Source: an uncultured cyanobacterium
Lineage (GTDB): Bacteria; Cyanobacteriota; Cyanobacteriia; CACIAM-69d
Assembly: GCA_937883785.1 (NCBI GenBank)
Contig: CALGDE010000148.1
Coordinates: 1 to 41,768 of the forward strand
Reading direction: 5' to 3'
Length of the DNA stretch: 41,768 nt
This document shows positions 1-9,161 of this stretch, one piece after another. The notes under the pieces were generated by a model. The model was not told the DNA's origin and ran no database searches. It worked only from the letters and a program-made list of their open reading frames with translations. Position 1 is the stretch's first letter. Every line of letters starts with the position of its first letter. A program made the position numbers and the translations under genes.

Positions 1-1
1 T

Positions 2-961
2 GCGCTGAGAGCCCAAGGGAAATTGGCGGCGGCGATCGCCAGTTATCGCCAAGCCCTATCCCTTCCAAATAACCGGGATCCAGTGACAGACTGGACAGAT
101 CACACTTACGTGCACAACGGCTTGGGCTTCACTTTTCAAAAACAAAGGAGATTTGAAGAAGCGATTGAACAATATAAAAAGGCCCTTGCCCTTGACCCCA
201 ATTACACAACTGCAAGCACCAACTTACGGGAAGCTGAACGGCAACTAGCCCTTTCCAAGACCGTGACGCCGAATTCCTGCACCCAAGACAAAGGCTGGAT
301 TCCCAACGACGATCCCTACTCCGCCGTCAACCGCTCCATCGTCTTCATCTATGCCGAAGGGCGAGACACAGGCAACGCCGCAGAAAACACATCCGACGGC
401 ACCGGCTGGGTTATCCGTCGCCAGGGAAACAAAGCCTGGATCCTAACCAACCGCCACGTCATCACCGGTCAACACGAAGACAGCTCCACCTCCCTAACTC
501 CCCTCAAGGAAATCAACGTGGACTGGTTCAGCGAGCCGCCCGCCAACCAAGTGCGCTGTCGCCAAAAAGCCCGCCTGGTGCAACAGCTCGAAGATCCCGA
601 CCTCGCTCTCCTCGAAGTAGACAACATCCCCAAAGACATCCAACCCCTAAAACTCAATTTCAACCGCCCCAACACCGATGACGACATACGCATGATCGGA
701 CACCCCACCATCGGCAACCTATGGAGCCTATCGCGAGGCTATATTGGCTCCAGCACCCCCACCCTCCAAATCAACAACAGCGACATCGCCAAAGGGAACT
801 CCGGCGGACCCATCCTGAACCAAAACAACCAGGTCATCGGCATCGTTTTCGAAATCGCCAAGCGCAACCCCGACTCCACCGGCAACTTCGCCTTTGGCTA
901 CTCCCTCAACCAAATCCAAGACACCCTCCGCCGCTGGCAAGTTATCGATACCACCCCCTAG
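2..961 (+). CDS. TPR / trypsin-like serine protease, 5' end outside window
   Basis: The reading frame is open to the window edge, so the true start lies upstream. Numbering from nt 2, residues 1-80 look like TPR repeats (GKLAAAIASYRQAL, then RRFEEAIEQYKKALALDPN). From about residue 105 there is a trypsin/HtrA-like fold. His152 in TNRHVITG, Asp200 in EDPDLALL and Ser267 in KGNSGGP form a complete catalytic triad. The stop lies 2 nt before the ATG of the next gene, so the two are probably co-transcribed. Families with this layout are stress or processing proteases. The substrate is unknown, and whether the protein is exported cannot be judged without the N-terminus. Confidence 0.85.
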   Translation, partial: ALRAQGKLAAAIASYRQALSLPNNRDPVTDWTDHTYVHNGLGFTFQKQRRFEEAIEQYKKALALDPNYTTASTNLREAERQLALSKTVTPNSCTQDKGWIPNDDPYSAVNRSIVFIYAEGRDTGNAAENTSDGTGWVIRRQGNKAWILTNRHVITGQHEDSSTSLTPLKEINVDWFSEPPANQVRCRQKARLVQQLEDPDLALLEVDNIPKDIQPLKLNFNRPNTDDDIRMIGHPTIGNLWSLSRGYIGSSTPTLQINNSDIAKGNSGGPILNQNNQVIGIVFEIAKRNPDSTGNFAFGYSLNQIQDTLRRWQVIDTTP

Positions 962-963
962 AA

Positions 964-1689
964 ATGCGTCCCACCTCTCTTTTCTATCTGCCCGTCCTAC
1001 TGCTCTCCCTAACGGTCCCGGCGGCCCTCTCTCAAGAAAACTGCCCCACCAACCCCCGCAGCTTCACCGACTATAGCCAACGGGAAGACGGCAGCTGCGA
1101 AGGCATCAAACCCCGCAGCAACGTCAACAGCGGAGCCATCCGCCTCGTTTCCCTCGCCACCAAACCCATCACCCGCTTCAGCCAAAACCTCGTCCTCCGC
1201 ATCCCCCACCGCGGCAACCAAACCCCCACCGTCACCCTCAGCTCCATCCAAGGCTACGAACGCCGTGGAATGCCCCTCATTCGTCGCGCCACCACCCACA
1301 ACGCCTCCTTCCCCACCCGAGTCCTAACCCGCTCCAACGTCACCGCCGCCGCATTGCGAGGCGTCGCCCACTACAACAACCACTACGTTCCCATCCAAAT
1401 CGGCGGCAAACATAGCCAATACGAAATCGTCCTCCACGCCAACAGCCGCACCCGCATCGACACCTTCCAAATCCGTCGCAACGGCGTCGTGCAATACCGC
1501 ACCCAAGGCGGGCGAGCATTCCGCACCGGCGAACTAAAATTTTCCTGGAACGGCAAGCGCAACGGCACCACCGCCCCCGCGGGCACTTACCAGATTTACT
1601 ACGAAGCCACCGTGGAGCGCCGTGGTCAAGGACGCCGCCCCCAAACCGACACTATTACCTTCAGCCACAATCCCCAATGGCTCGACTAA
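964..1689 (+). CDS. Secreted protein with FlgD-like Ig C-terminal motif
   Basis: A 241-residue protein starts at the ATG just after the protease stop. The frame is open further upstream, but that part lies inside the protease gene. Residues 1-23 are a signal peptide (hydrophobic FYLPVLLLSLTVPAALS, then Q). The middle is basic and rich in Arg, Thr and Asn, with no family I recognise. Around residues 192-215 the pattern FSWNGKRNGTTAPAGTYQI matches the W-(D/N)-G-x-x-x-G-x-x-x-P-A-G-x-Y signature of FlgD-type Ig-like domains, which often cap exported proteins. It overlaps the next gene by 13 nt, indicating translational coupling. Function is unknown; an extracellular or periplasmic structural role next to the protease is inference. 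Confidence 0.75.
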   Translation: MRPTSLFYLPVLLLSLTVPAALSQENCPTNPRSFTDYSQREDGSCEGIKPRSNVNSGAIRLVSLATKPITRFSQNLVLRIPHRGNQTPTVTLSSIQGYERRGMPLIRRATTHNASFPTRVLTRSNVTAAALRGVAHYNNHYVPIQIGGKHSQYEIVLHANSRTRIDTFQIRRNGVVQYRTQGGRAFRTGELKFSWNGKRNGTTAPAGTYQIYYEATVERRGQGRRPQTDTITFSHNPQWLD

Positions 1690-2819
1690 GCAAACTCCGC
1701 GCCGCCCTTCGCCCCATTAAACAAAAATTGCAAGGACGCACCGACGCCAAAATCATCTTAGTTGCCCTATTTTGCTCCGGCGGACTCTCCCTCAGCAGCC
1801 TGCTCAGCTCTCGCCACCCCTTCGAAGCCGAACTTACCGTCAGCGCCCTCAGCTTCACCTCATCACAAAAGCAACTTTTCCTCCACGAAATCCCAAATTT
1901 ACAAGAGATTACCCTGACCGGCACCCACCAAATCGCCCTAACGGGTCAGTTTGAAAGCCCCGATCTGCCGGAACTGTCCCAGCAAACCGAACTTACCATT
2001 GACCTAGGCGACCAAAGCGCCTGGACCATCATCGCCCCCGAGGACAATCCTCTTATTTTGCGCAGCCTGCACCTGGGCAACAACCGCATCATTAACCTGA
2101 CCCACAATGCCCCCACCCACCGCCTGTATTTCACCCTCCAACCCAATTCCGTTAAAACTCGAAAAACGGAACCCGCCACCCTCCAGCTACAAAATCCCGC
2201 TGCCCCCGTCCAGCTAATCCTGGAACAAGTCACCTTCCCCACCCTAAAAACCAGCAGTTCTATCCCCGACACAATCGAGCTGACCTACATCCCCAATACG
2301 CCCCTAACCGTTTCCCTGCCCCACCAAGGGGACTTTTCCGTCACCCTGACGCCCCCCAGCGATCCGAAAATGGCCTCCCTGGAAAGCCGCTACTGGATTT
2401 GGGGCGATCTCCAGGTAAAAGACGTGAACCTCACCGAAATTATTACCATCGGCAACGACCTCAACAGTACGAAAACTGCTTCTACTATCATCCAAGGCAC
2501 CGCCCGCCTCGCCGACCAAAACCTAGACCTAAAGCTGGGGCAATACCTGTTATACGAGTCCCCCGGCATCCAAAAGCTGCATGATATTCAGCTTGATCCC
2601 ACCACAAGCGAATTCACTGTGCGCCTCTCCGGTGAGACTAACCAGCTCAAGAGCGGCATTTCCCGCGATCGCCCCCTTACCACCTTGCGCTCAAACTGGC
2701 TCACCAACTTTGTATCTGAGAAAGGGGCGATCGCCATCCTCACCTTCAGCACTGGACTTTTCAGCGCCCTACTAAGCTGGGTTATCGCCAACCTAATTAC
2801 CCAGCCTGCCGAAAAATAG
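1677..2819 (+). CDS. Membrane-anchored beta-rich protein, unknown function
   Basis: A 380-residue protein starts at an ATG inside the end of the previous gene. An N-terminal hydrophobic segment (about residues 25-45, IILVALFCSGGLSLSSLL) and a C-terminal one (about 350-373, AIAILTFSTGLFSALLSWVIA) flank roughly 300 residues. That middle part is rich in Thr, Leu and Pro and looks like an extended beta structure. I recognise no domain or catalytic motif. The two anchors suggest a periplasmic or luminal middle with both ends in the membrane. The overlap with the secreted Ig-like protein and the closeness of the protease suggest one three-gene unit. The convergent transporter gene begins its 3' end 60 nt downstream. 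Confidence 0.7.
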   Translation: MARLSKLRAALRPIKQKLQGRTDAKIILVALFCSGGLSLSSLLSSRHPFEAELTVSALSFTSSQKQLFLHEIPNLQEITLTGTHQIALTGQFESPDLPELSQQTELTIDLGDQSAWTIIAPEDNPLILRSLHLGNNRIINLTHNAPTHRLYFTLQPNSVKTRKTEPATLQLQNPAAPVQLILEQVTFPTLKTSSSIPDTIELTYIPNTPLTVSLPHQGDFSVTLTPPSDPKMASLESRYWIWGDLQVKDVNLTEIITIGNDLNSTKTASTIIQGTARLADQNLDLKLGQYLLYESPGIQKLHDIQLDPTTSEFTVRLSGETNQLKSGISRDRPLTTLRSNWLTNFVSEKGAIAILTFSTGLFSALLSWVIANLITQPAEK

Positions 2820-2879
2820 CGCCGAAAAGTAGGGCGCACTGACCTTGAAAAATTGCCCGTAAGCCTAACCTCACCAAGC

Positions 2880-5153
2880 TTACTGATCCACAAGCACCTT
2901 AGAAAAATCAAACTTAGGAGCCGCCAACACAAAGAGGGTGGTGGGTAAATCGGCAGTATTTCTCTGAAACTTGCTGTAATAATCCGCATAGGCTTCTGGG
3001 GTGTCGAAATAGTCCGCCATAGGGCTCGCCAACCCCAGCATCACCAGGTCCGCCCCGGCAGAAGATTCGTGCAGCACCTCTGGAAAAGCGCGATCGCCTC
3101 CAATTAAAATCTGCGACTCCAAATCCATCCGCAACTGCCCCACCAGGGTATCCAAATTCCCCTGGGCCGCTTCTGCCGCCGCATCATTAGGCACCATCAA
3201 CTTCAATACAATTCTTGCCCGCTGCCACTTTAAATCCGTGCGCAATAAATAAGCCAGCAGCACCATCAGCCCGCCATTATTTTGCAAGCCCCCCCACCAA
3301 ATATCGATGCGTTCTCGCCGCCCAAAGGTGGGGATTTCGTCGGGGCGATCGCCCCCGTTCTCCCCATCATCTGATCCGTCCCGCGCCCCATCCCGCAAAA
3401 CAATCAGACTGCGCTCCCCCTCGTGAATTTTACGAATCAGCTCACAATATTGCGATCGCCGCTCCTGATTTTCACTACTGCCCAACACCACCGTATTCGG
3501 CACCAGCTTCCCCAACCCATAGGCCTCCACCAACTGATGCGCCCCCACAAAAGGATCCGCCGCCGTCACCACCCGCACCAGCGCCTGCACATTACGCTTA
3601 TACAAATAATCCCGTAACAGCTGTTCCACCGACGCCCGCTGTTCGTCTCCCCGCGACCCCCTAGGCAAAACACTGCAAATCGTAACAATGCCGCGATTGT
3701 GGGTTAAATCATTCGCCAATTGAATCAACGCCCAGCGCCGATTGGGAGCCCCAGACATCACCAGCAAATTCGGCCGCCAGTTCTTCGGATCATCATTGCC
3801 AATTTGATACAGCCCCGCCCGCAACAGCGCCATCCATAACCCGCGCCGCACGTCCCCCCACGCCGTTTCCAGCTCCCGCCGCTGAAGCCAAAAATATAAC
3901 CCCAGCACTAACACGGCAGCCACAACGGTGGCCACACTATCAATTAAAAACATCACTGCCAAACAGCCGACGCCCCCCAACAGGGACCAAATCCAATTCA
4001 CCCGAAAAGAGGGGCGAAAGGACGGACTTTGCAAAAACCCTTCAATAAGAGCCACCACGTTCAGCACCAAATAAGTGGTGAGGAAAAACATGGACAGCAC
4101 CGGGGCAATCAAATCCAAATCGTTTAAAGCCACCGCCCCCAGTGCCACTACCAACGTCACCCAGGTGCCAATACGGGGCTCGTCATCTGCGCCGCGCCCT
4201 TTGCCCACAAAGCGCATCCAGTTGGGCAACACCCCATCTCGCGCTAACGCCTGCAACACCCGCGGCGCCCCTAAAATACTGCCGATGGCGCTGGACAAGG
4301 TGGCTCCCCAAATCCCCATCAAAATTGCTGGGCTCCACAGGGATAGGGTTTCCATGATGCTGGTGTCGTTAATCAGGGCATCCGGGTTGGCTTTGAAGGC
4401 AAATAGTAGGGGCAAAATCATATAAATGATGTAGCCGGTGATGGTGGCCGCCAAGGTGCCTTTGGGAATGGATCGCACTGGATCCGCCAAGTCTCCCGAT
4501 AGGTTGACGCCGGCCATAATGCCTGTCACCGCCGGGAAGAACACGGCAAAGACGCCCCAAAATGGTTCGCGATCACTGGTCCATAGGGCCACTTCTACGG
4601 TGGGTAAGGTGGGACCGAAGATGAAGCACACCAGGGAAATGGCGATCGCCGCCATAATAAAATACTGAGCCCGAATGGCGAGGCTAGCGGAGGTTAGGGC
4701 CAAAATTGCCACCGCAACGGTGGTAACAAACGCCACATATTGCTGATTTAAATTGGGAAAAACCCCCACCACGCTTTCGGCAAAACCAATGGTGTAGAGA
4801 GCCACGGAAATGGCTTGGGCAAAATATAGAGGCACCCCCACCGCTCCCCCCGCTTCGATGCCTAGGGAACGGCTGATCATGTAGTACGCGCCGCCGGTGC
4901 GCACCACCCGGTCCGTGGCGATCGTGCAGATGGATAGGGATGTCAGAAAAGTGATGGCGTTGGCCAGGGTGACGATGGCCAACGATCCCAATAAACCCAC
5001 ATTACCCACTACCCAGCCGAAGCGCAGGTACATAATGACCCCGAGAATGGTCAAAATTGACGGGGTATAAACGCCGCCAAAAGTGCCTAAACCGGTGCCT
5101 TTTGTTAAAACGACTGCGTCGGAGTTGGGACCGGGAGCGGCGGGAGTTTTCAT
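2880..5153 (-). CDS. SLC12-type cation-chloride cotransporter-like permease
   Basis: The protein has 757 residues from the ATG at 5153; an in-frame TTG at 5174 would add seven. After a short N-tail the APC/SLC12 signature GTFGGVYTPSILTILGVIMY begins transmembrane helix 1, followed by FGWVVG. About twelve hydrophobic helices occupy residues 20-450. A large cytoplasmic C-terminal domain with Rossmann-like segments (LLVMSGAPNRRW, ADLVMLGLASPMADYF) follows, as in NKCC/KCC-type proteins and their bacterial relatives. It probably moves cations with chloride, or amino acids, across the cytoplasmic membrane; the substrate cannot be read from sequence. A 15-bp tandem direct repeat lies just upstream. 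Confidence 0.82.
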   Translation of the reverse strand: MKTPAAPGPNSDAVVLTKGTGLGTFGGVYTPSILTILGVIMYLRFGWVVGNVGLLGSLAIVTLANAITFLTSLSICTIATDRVVRTGGAYYMISRSLGIEAGGAVGVPLYFAQAISVALYTIGFAESVVGVFPNLNQQYVAFVTTVAVAILALTSASLAIRAQYFIMAAIAISLVCFIFGPTLPTVEVALWTSDREPFWGVFAVFFPAVTGIMAGVNLSGDLADPVRSIPKGTLAATITGYIIYMILPLLFAFKANPDALINDTSIMETLSLWSPAILMGIWGATLSSAIGSILGAPRVLQALARDGVLPNWMRFVGKGRGADDEPRIGTWVTLVVALGAVALNDLDLIAPVLSMFFLTTYLVLNVVALIEGFLQSPSFRPSFRVNWIWSLLGGVGCLAVMFLIDSVATVVAAVLVLGLYFWLQRRELETAWGDVRRGLWMALLRAGLYQIGNDDPKNWRPNLLVMSGAPNRRWALIQLANDLTHNRGIVTICSVLPRGSRGDEQRASVEQLLRDYLYKRNVQALVRVVTAADPFVGAHQLVEAYGLGKLVPNTVVLGSSENQERRSQYCELIRKIHEGERSLIVLRDGARDGSDDGENGGDRPDEIPTFGRRERIDIWWGGLQNNGGLMVLLAYLLRTDLKWQRARIVLKLMVPNDAAAEAAQGNLDTLVGQLRMDLESQILIGGDRAFPEVLHESSAGADLVMLGLASPMADYFDTPEAYADYYSKFQRNTADLPTTLFVLAAPKFDFSKVLVDQ

Positions 5154-5175
5154 AGGTTCGTTTCGGTAGATCAAT

Positions 5176-5201
5176 TACCCGCAGATCAGTAACCCGCAGA
5201 T
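5176..5201. repeat. 15-bp-period tandem repeat upstream of the SLC12-like gene
   Basis: ACCCGCAGAT occurs exactly twice, at 5177-5186 and 5192-5201. A GGTGAT pair follows at 5203-5208 and 5214-5219. The array lies 23-66 nt upstream of the transporter ATG on the minus strand, a position where a regulator could bind. No regulator is identified. Confidence 0.6.
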
Positions 5202-5259
5202 TGGTGATAACTCGGTGATTCTCTGTGTGCGCTTTTTGACGATTAGCGCCCTTTTATTC

Positions 5260-7047
5260 CTAGCGCCTTAGCTGAGCTTTTAGGGTGATTTGGCGGCGAT
5301 CGCCTCCCGCCGTCTTATTGCCCTTACCATCAAAACCCATATCACCGTGGCTAACCACCGTTATGGTTTCCAAACGGTTCAAGATGGGCTGCCCAAAGTT
5401 ATCCAGCACCGTCAGCAGTGGAAATAGGCGCCCGAGCACTGGCTTCGCCGCGGACCAATCTAGCTGAAGATAACCGTCATTGGGCTGGGGCAACTGTGCT
5501 AAATTACGCTGCACATCGGACCGCCCTAAAAATGACTGGGGATTGGGTTGTTTTTCTGTGTTAGGGACCGCAGCTAATACCGTATTTAAGGCTGCCACGG
5601 AGGTGGTCAAAATATCGTAGTTATTCACTTGGGCGCGCACCCCTTCCACTTTTGTGGTGACGGTTTTACCCTGGGCGGTCAATCGGCTCCACACCTGCGC
5701 CTCGATTGTCCCGTCTCCCTCGCCCAAGCTAACGGCTCCCACGGTCCAGCCGCGATCGCTCGCCACCTGGTCCAACCGTTGAAACGCCACCGCACTGTTA
5801 TCAGAGTGGGCAGCCACCGCCACCCAGCTACCGTCCACAAAACCAATGGCATAATCCCCCGTCAACCAAGGCAACACATCCGTTTCTAGGGTTAAATTTT
5901 CCCGCGCCGCCAATTGGTTAATTTGGGCAATAACGCTGTCCCCCAAGAGGGTCCCGGCAAATTTTCCACGCACATCCTGCCAAAGATCTGCCAGATCTTC
6001 ACCCCCAACGGCGATCGCCGCATTTCGAGGCAAATAGCCCAGCGCCGCCACCGGTTCCGCCAGTTTTGGCGCAGATAACCTTGATGCAGCTTCTGGGCGA
6101 TTGTCTCGATTCAAAAACTGGAAATTACCGGTAACACCCTGGCGATCAAATTCTACCGAGGCGATCGCCCCATCAAAGGGACTAAATGCCTTGCTAGCGG
6201 GGAGAATGCCCAGCGCCGCCGATGCTTTCGGGGACTGGAATAAGCGGGTTAACGTGGCAAAATCTGCCGTTACCACCCCCAGCCGTCGATCATTGTCCCC
6301 GGTGGCGATTCCCCGTTGATACGCCGCCAATGACGCTAAATTCTGCCCCGGCACCTGCACATTATTAATGGCTTCTCGCAGCACCTTTGGGTCCGTCGCC
6401 AACAGCACAAATTCGTCTCCCACCAGCGCCGTTGCCAGGTTGGTGCGGGGGGCTGCCTGTCCTCGCCGCCGCGATCGCCATACCCCGTCCGGCAACACGT
6501 CCATCGCCTCGCCATAGGTAATCGTCGCCCCTTTATAGCGCTCAAAAATTGGGTTCACCCCAGCCAGCGCCTGCTTTTGCCAAAATAATTCTAAAAATCC
6601 TTGGGACCGCTCCCGATCCGCCGCCCTTGCTGCCAATAAATACGCCGGCTGCCGACCGTTATCCCCATTACGATCCGCATCCAACCCCGTCACTGCGAAG
6701 GTCACTTCGTCCCCTAGCCACGGCTGAATATCCCGTTCGTAATCCAACTTGGTTTTGCTCAACAGGCGATCACGCACCTGTCGCCATTCCCGCTTCGCCG
6801 CCCCTCGCTCCGACGGTGGCACCAACACCTGCCGTAGATTTTCCAGCTGGTCCGGATTTGCCAGCAGGGATACCATGACCGGCGCAGTCCTGGGCACAAA
6901 CTGAGCGGCGATCGGCTCTTTCCCCCCCACCCCGTCCAGCAACGCCAGAGGATTGGTTTCGCAAAAACCCACCGCAAAGGGGAAAGCCGGCGAGAGCAGT
7001 GCGCCAATTGCCACAGAAAAAGCCGAGAAAAATACGCGACGACTCAT
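5260..7047 (-). CDS. DUF3352 domain-containing protein
   Basis: I place the start at the ATG at 7047 (MSRRVFFSAFSVAIGALLSP), giving 595 residues. The frame extends to 7098, but this start puts a signal-anchor right at the N-terminus. The rest is a soluble region typical of cyanobacterial DUF3352 proteins, with recurring blocks such as DIQPWLGDEVTFAV (about residue 103) and DVLPWLTGDYAIGFV (about 380). The two similar blocks suggest an internal duplication. The likely location is anchored in the membrane facing the periplasm or thylakoid lumen. The family has no established biochemical function. It is followed after about 105 bp by the transporter on the same strand. Confidence 0.8.
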   Translation of the reverse strand: MSRRVFFSAFSVAIGALLSPAFPFAVGFCETNPLALLDGVGGKEPIAAQFVPRTAPVMVSLLANPDQLENLRQVLVPPSERGAAKREWRQVRDRLLSKTKLDYERDIQPWLGDEVTFAVTGLDADRNGDNGRQPAYLLAARAADRERSQGFLELFWQKQALAGVNPIFERYKGATITYGEAMDVLPDGVWRSRRRGQAAPRTNLATALVGDEFVLLATDPKVLREAINNVQVPGQNLASLAAYQRGIATGDNDRRLGVVTADFATLTRLFQSPKASAALGILPASKAFSPFDGAIASVEFDRQGVTGNFQFLNRDNRPEAASRLSAPKLAEPVAALGYLPRNAAIAVGGEDLADLWQDVRGKFAGTLLGDSVIAQINQLAARENLTLETDVLPWLTGDYAIGFVDGSWVAVAAHSDNSAVAFQRLDQVASDRGWTVGAVSLGEGDGTIEAQVWSRLTAQGKTVTTKVEGVRAQVNNYDILTTSVAALNTVLAAVPNTEKQPNPQSFLGRSDVQRNLAQLPQPNDGYLQLDWSAAKPVLGRLFPLLTVLDNFGQPILNRLETITVVSHGDMGFDGKGNKTAGGDRRQITLKAQLRR

Positions 7048-7154
7048 AGAGACATAGTAAAGGTTCCGTCCATTATTTAACCTCATCCAATTCGTCATTG
7101 GCTTTAGGGGCTGTGGTCATTGGCATCTCCAAGTCATTGACCGCAAGGTTTCTA

Positions 7155-7236
7155 GTCCCTAATATTTTTTGTTTCGAAAGGGCATGCACTCCGCGCTGCG
7201 TAAGGCTTTTGGCAATTAGTTGATGACATGCCCTAG
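7155..7236. repeat. Imperfect hairpin element, copy 1
   Basis: A TAATATTTTTT stretch and TTTCGAAAGGGC lead into GGGCATG (7180-7186), which is complementary to CATGCCC (7227-7233). The right end reads TTGATGACATGCCCTAGC. The same layout recurs 165 bp away in copy 2. The right end, read on the minus strand, resembles the ends of the elements at 15658 and 27831. Confidence 0.6.
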
Positions 7237-7316
7237 CTACCCTTGGCTTTGGCTATTGATTAGCGGCTTTCACCCTTTCACCCTTTTAGCCTTGCAGCTC
7301 CTGACTACAAAGGTGT

Positions 7317-7401
7317 CAGCACCGAATATTTTTGGTCTCGAAAGGGCGCGTACCCCCCACAGCCTAAATTTACCGGCACTGGATTAATGACACGCCCCAG
7401 C
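7317..7401. repeat. Imperfect hairpin element, copy 2
   Basis: It aligns with copy 1 over its length: GAATATTTTTGG, CTCGAAAGGGC, then a diverged middle, then TTAATGACACGCCCCAGC. The inner arms GGGCGCGT and ACACGCCC pair with one mismatch. The conserved ends with a variable core fit a decayed miniature transposable element or a repeated RNA hairpin. Confidence 0.55.
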
Positions 7402-7576
7402 CCTCAAATACTGTTTTAAGAAATAACTGGGGCTTTTTAACCCAAGCAAATACGCCCTCTACAGCACCCAATCCGCCACTGTAGTAATACGTTGCGTCCC
7501 CACATGGCACCCCTTAATTGCTTTCTAAGGAGAACTTTTGCGGCGATGGTGATGCTGTGGCGCAGACTTTGTGACT

Positions 7577-8938
7577 CTATAGAGACTCTCCTTTGAGCTC
7601 CAGAAGCCGAAGAATCGTCTGCTCAACGATTTTGTCGGGGGTTGACGCTCCGGAAGTAATGCCCACCACAAGGGGACCAGCCGGCAGCCAATCGGTGGTG
7701 GTGGTTATCTCCCCTTCTAAAGGCTTGTGGGAAATGGTCTTCGCATCAATCAAGCACTCTGCCGAATCCACATGGAACGATACAAACCCCTTATCGATCC
7801 CAATTTCCTGCAAGTGGGTCGTATTCGACGAATTGTAGCCGCCAATAACCAGCATCAAGTTCGCCGGCTTCTCTGCTTTCACCAGTCCGTACATGGCGTC
7901 CTGACGTTCTTGGGTGGCGTCGCAAATGGTGTTGAAGCTCATAAAGTGTTCATTGAGTTTGTCGGTGCCATGCTTTTGCATCATGGTCCGCTCCACCAGC
8001 TTACCGATCTCCTCAGTTTCGCCTTTCAACATGGTGGTCTGGTTAGCAACCCCAACCCGAACCAAATCCACCTCGGGATCAAAGCCAGGGGAGTGGGCGT
8101 TCTTAAACTTTTCTAGGAATTCATGCTTGTCACCACCGTGCAGGATGTAGTCGCACACATATTGGGCTTCTTCGAGATTTAGCACCACTAGGTAAGTGTC
8201 GGCAAAAGACAAAGTGGCGATCGTCTCTTCGTGCTTGTACTTACCGTGAACGATGGACGTATGACCGTCCTTCTTATGCTTCTCGACGCTATTCCAAACC
8301 TTTGACACCCATGGACAAGTGGTATCCACAATAATTGCGCCGCGATCATTCAGCAGCTTCATTTCCTGAACGCTAGCGCCAAACGCCGGCAAAATCACCA
8401 CTTCATCGTCGCCAACTCCAGAAAAATCCTTCTGCCCATCCACAACCTGAACAAAATACACATCCATATCCCGCAGGTTCTTATTAACGGACGGATTATG
8501 AATAATTTCGTTGGTAATCCAAATGCGACGATTTGGGAACTGTTTACGGGTTTCATAAGCCATAGCCACCGCCCGCTCCACGCCCCAGCAAAAACCAAAG
8601 GCTTCTGCTAATTGGATTGTGACCGAGCCGCACTGTAGCTCGTTATTGTTGCTGCGGATTTTCTGAATTAAATCGCTGGTGTAGGATTCTGCCAAATCCT
8701 CGGCAATTTCCTCCTTACGCCCAAAGCTGCGGCGATGGTAATTATCTGACTTGCTTAACTCCCGTCGGAACGCCCGAGTGTTGAGCTTAGTTTCCGACGT
8801 TCCCTCTGCCTCAGCAGCCTTCAAATCAACAGTTGGCGGCTCAGTAGTTTTGTCAGCAGTTTTAAGACCTGCAGTGTTTGCGCTGGCCGTTGGTGAAGCG
8901 GGATTCATTACTTTAGAGTCCATAGCCGCAGCTTTCAT
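7577..8938 (-). CDS. ispH: 4-hydroxy-3-methylbut-2-enyl diphosphate reductase
   Basis: IspH catalyses the last step of the MEP pathway, converting HMBPP to IPP and DMAPP with a [4Fe-4S] cluster; in cyanobacteria ferredoxin is the likely donor. The three cluster ligands are Cys117 ([10 protein letters not shown]), Cys208 (DTTCPWV) and Cys339 ([14 protein letters not shown]). The IIHNPSVN block (His147) and the C-terminal ITSGASTPD motif are intact. The 453-residue protein belongs to the long cyanobacterial/plant type. The first ~50 residues are an Ala/Thr/Glu-rich, low-complexity extension in front of the usual start region ([19 protein letters not shown]). No alternative in-frame ATG lies at that junction, so I keep the ATG at 8938. 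Confidence 0.96.
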   Translation of the reverse strand: MKAAAMDSKVMNPASPTASANTAGLKTADKTTEPPTVDLKAAEAEGTSETKLNTRAFRRELSKSDNYHRRSFGRKEEIAEDLAESYTSDLIQKIRSNNNELQCGSVTIQLAEAFGFCWGVERAVAMAYETRKQFPNRRIWITNEIIHNPSVNKNLRDMDVYFVQVVDGQKDFSGVGDDEVVILPAFGASVQEMKLLNDRGAIIVDTTCPWVSKVWNSVEKHKKDGHTSIVHGKYKHEETIATLSFADTYLVVLNLEEAQYVCDYILHGGDKHEFLEKFKNAHSPGFDPEVDLVRVGVANQTTMLKGETEEIGKLVERTMMQKHGTDKLNEHFMSFNTICDATQERQDAMYGLVKAEKPANLMLVIGGYNSSNTTHLQEIGIDKGFVSFHVDSAECLIDAKTISHKPLEGEITTTTDWLPAGPLVVGITSGASTPDKIVEQTILRLLELKGESL

Positions 8939-9060
8939 TAGCGCTTACCTGTATTACCCACTTGATATTGCTCTTGATCTTAGAACAAACTCCCGGCAAA
9001 TCAAGCTTAGCTGTAATTACCCAAATCGAAGTTCCAATAAATTCAGCCCATAAAACACAA

Positions 9061-9090
9061 CCCTGATTCAGCAACGCTGCCAAATCAGGG
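9061..9090 (-). terminator. Hairpin terminator downstream of the peroxiredoxin gene
   Basis: CCCTGATT (9061-9068) pairs with AATCAGGG (9083-9090), and CAGC/GCTG extends the stem around an AAC loop. On the minus strand it is followed by TTGTGTTTT, as expected for intrinsic termination of the gene ending at 9162. Confidence 0.65.
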
Positions 9091-9161
9091 CGAGTATTTC
9101 CGCTACGATATCCCGCTTAGGAGCGTCTTAAAGCGCTGCTGCCAGGGGAGTCTCGCAAAAA

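Larger units (their letters stand above)
7048..7576. other. Gene-free gap holding a duplicated hairpin element
   Basis: This 529-bp stretch lies between ispH and the DUF3352 gene. I see no convincing ORF or RNA gene. Its main content is two diverged copies of an ~85-bp element, listed separately. The promoter of the DUF3352 gene should lie near its left end, but no clear -35/-10 pair stands out. Confidence 0.6.

Noticed and set aside
721-963. Upstream extension of the secreted protein's frame
   Set aside because: It lies inside the protease gene in another frame, is unnaturally Pro/Arg/Gln-rich, and the signal peptide begins only at the ATG at 964.
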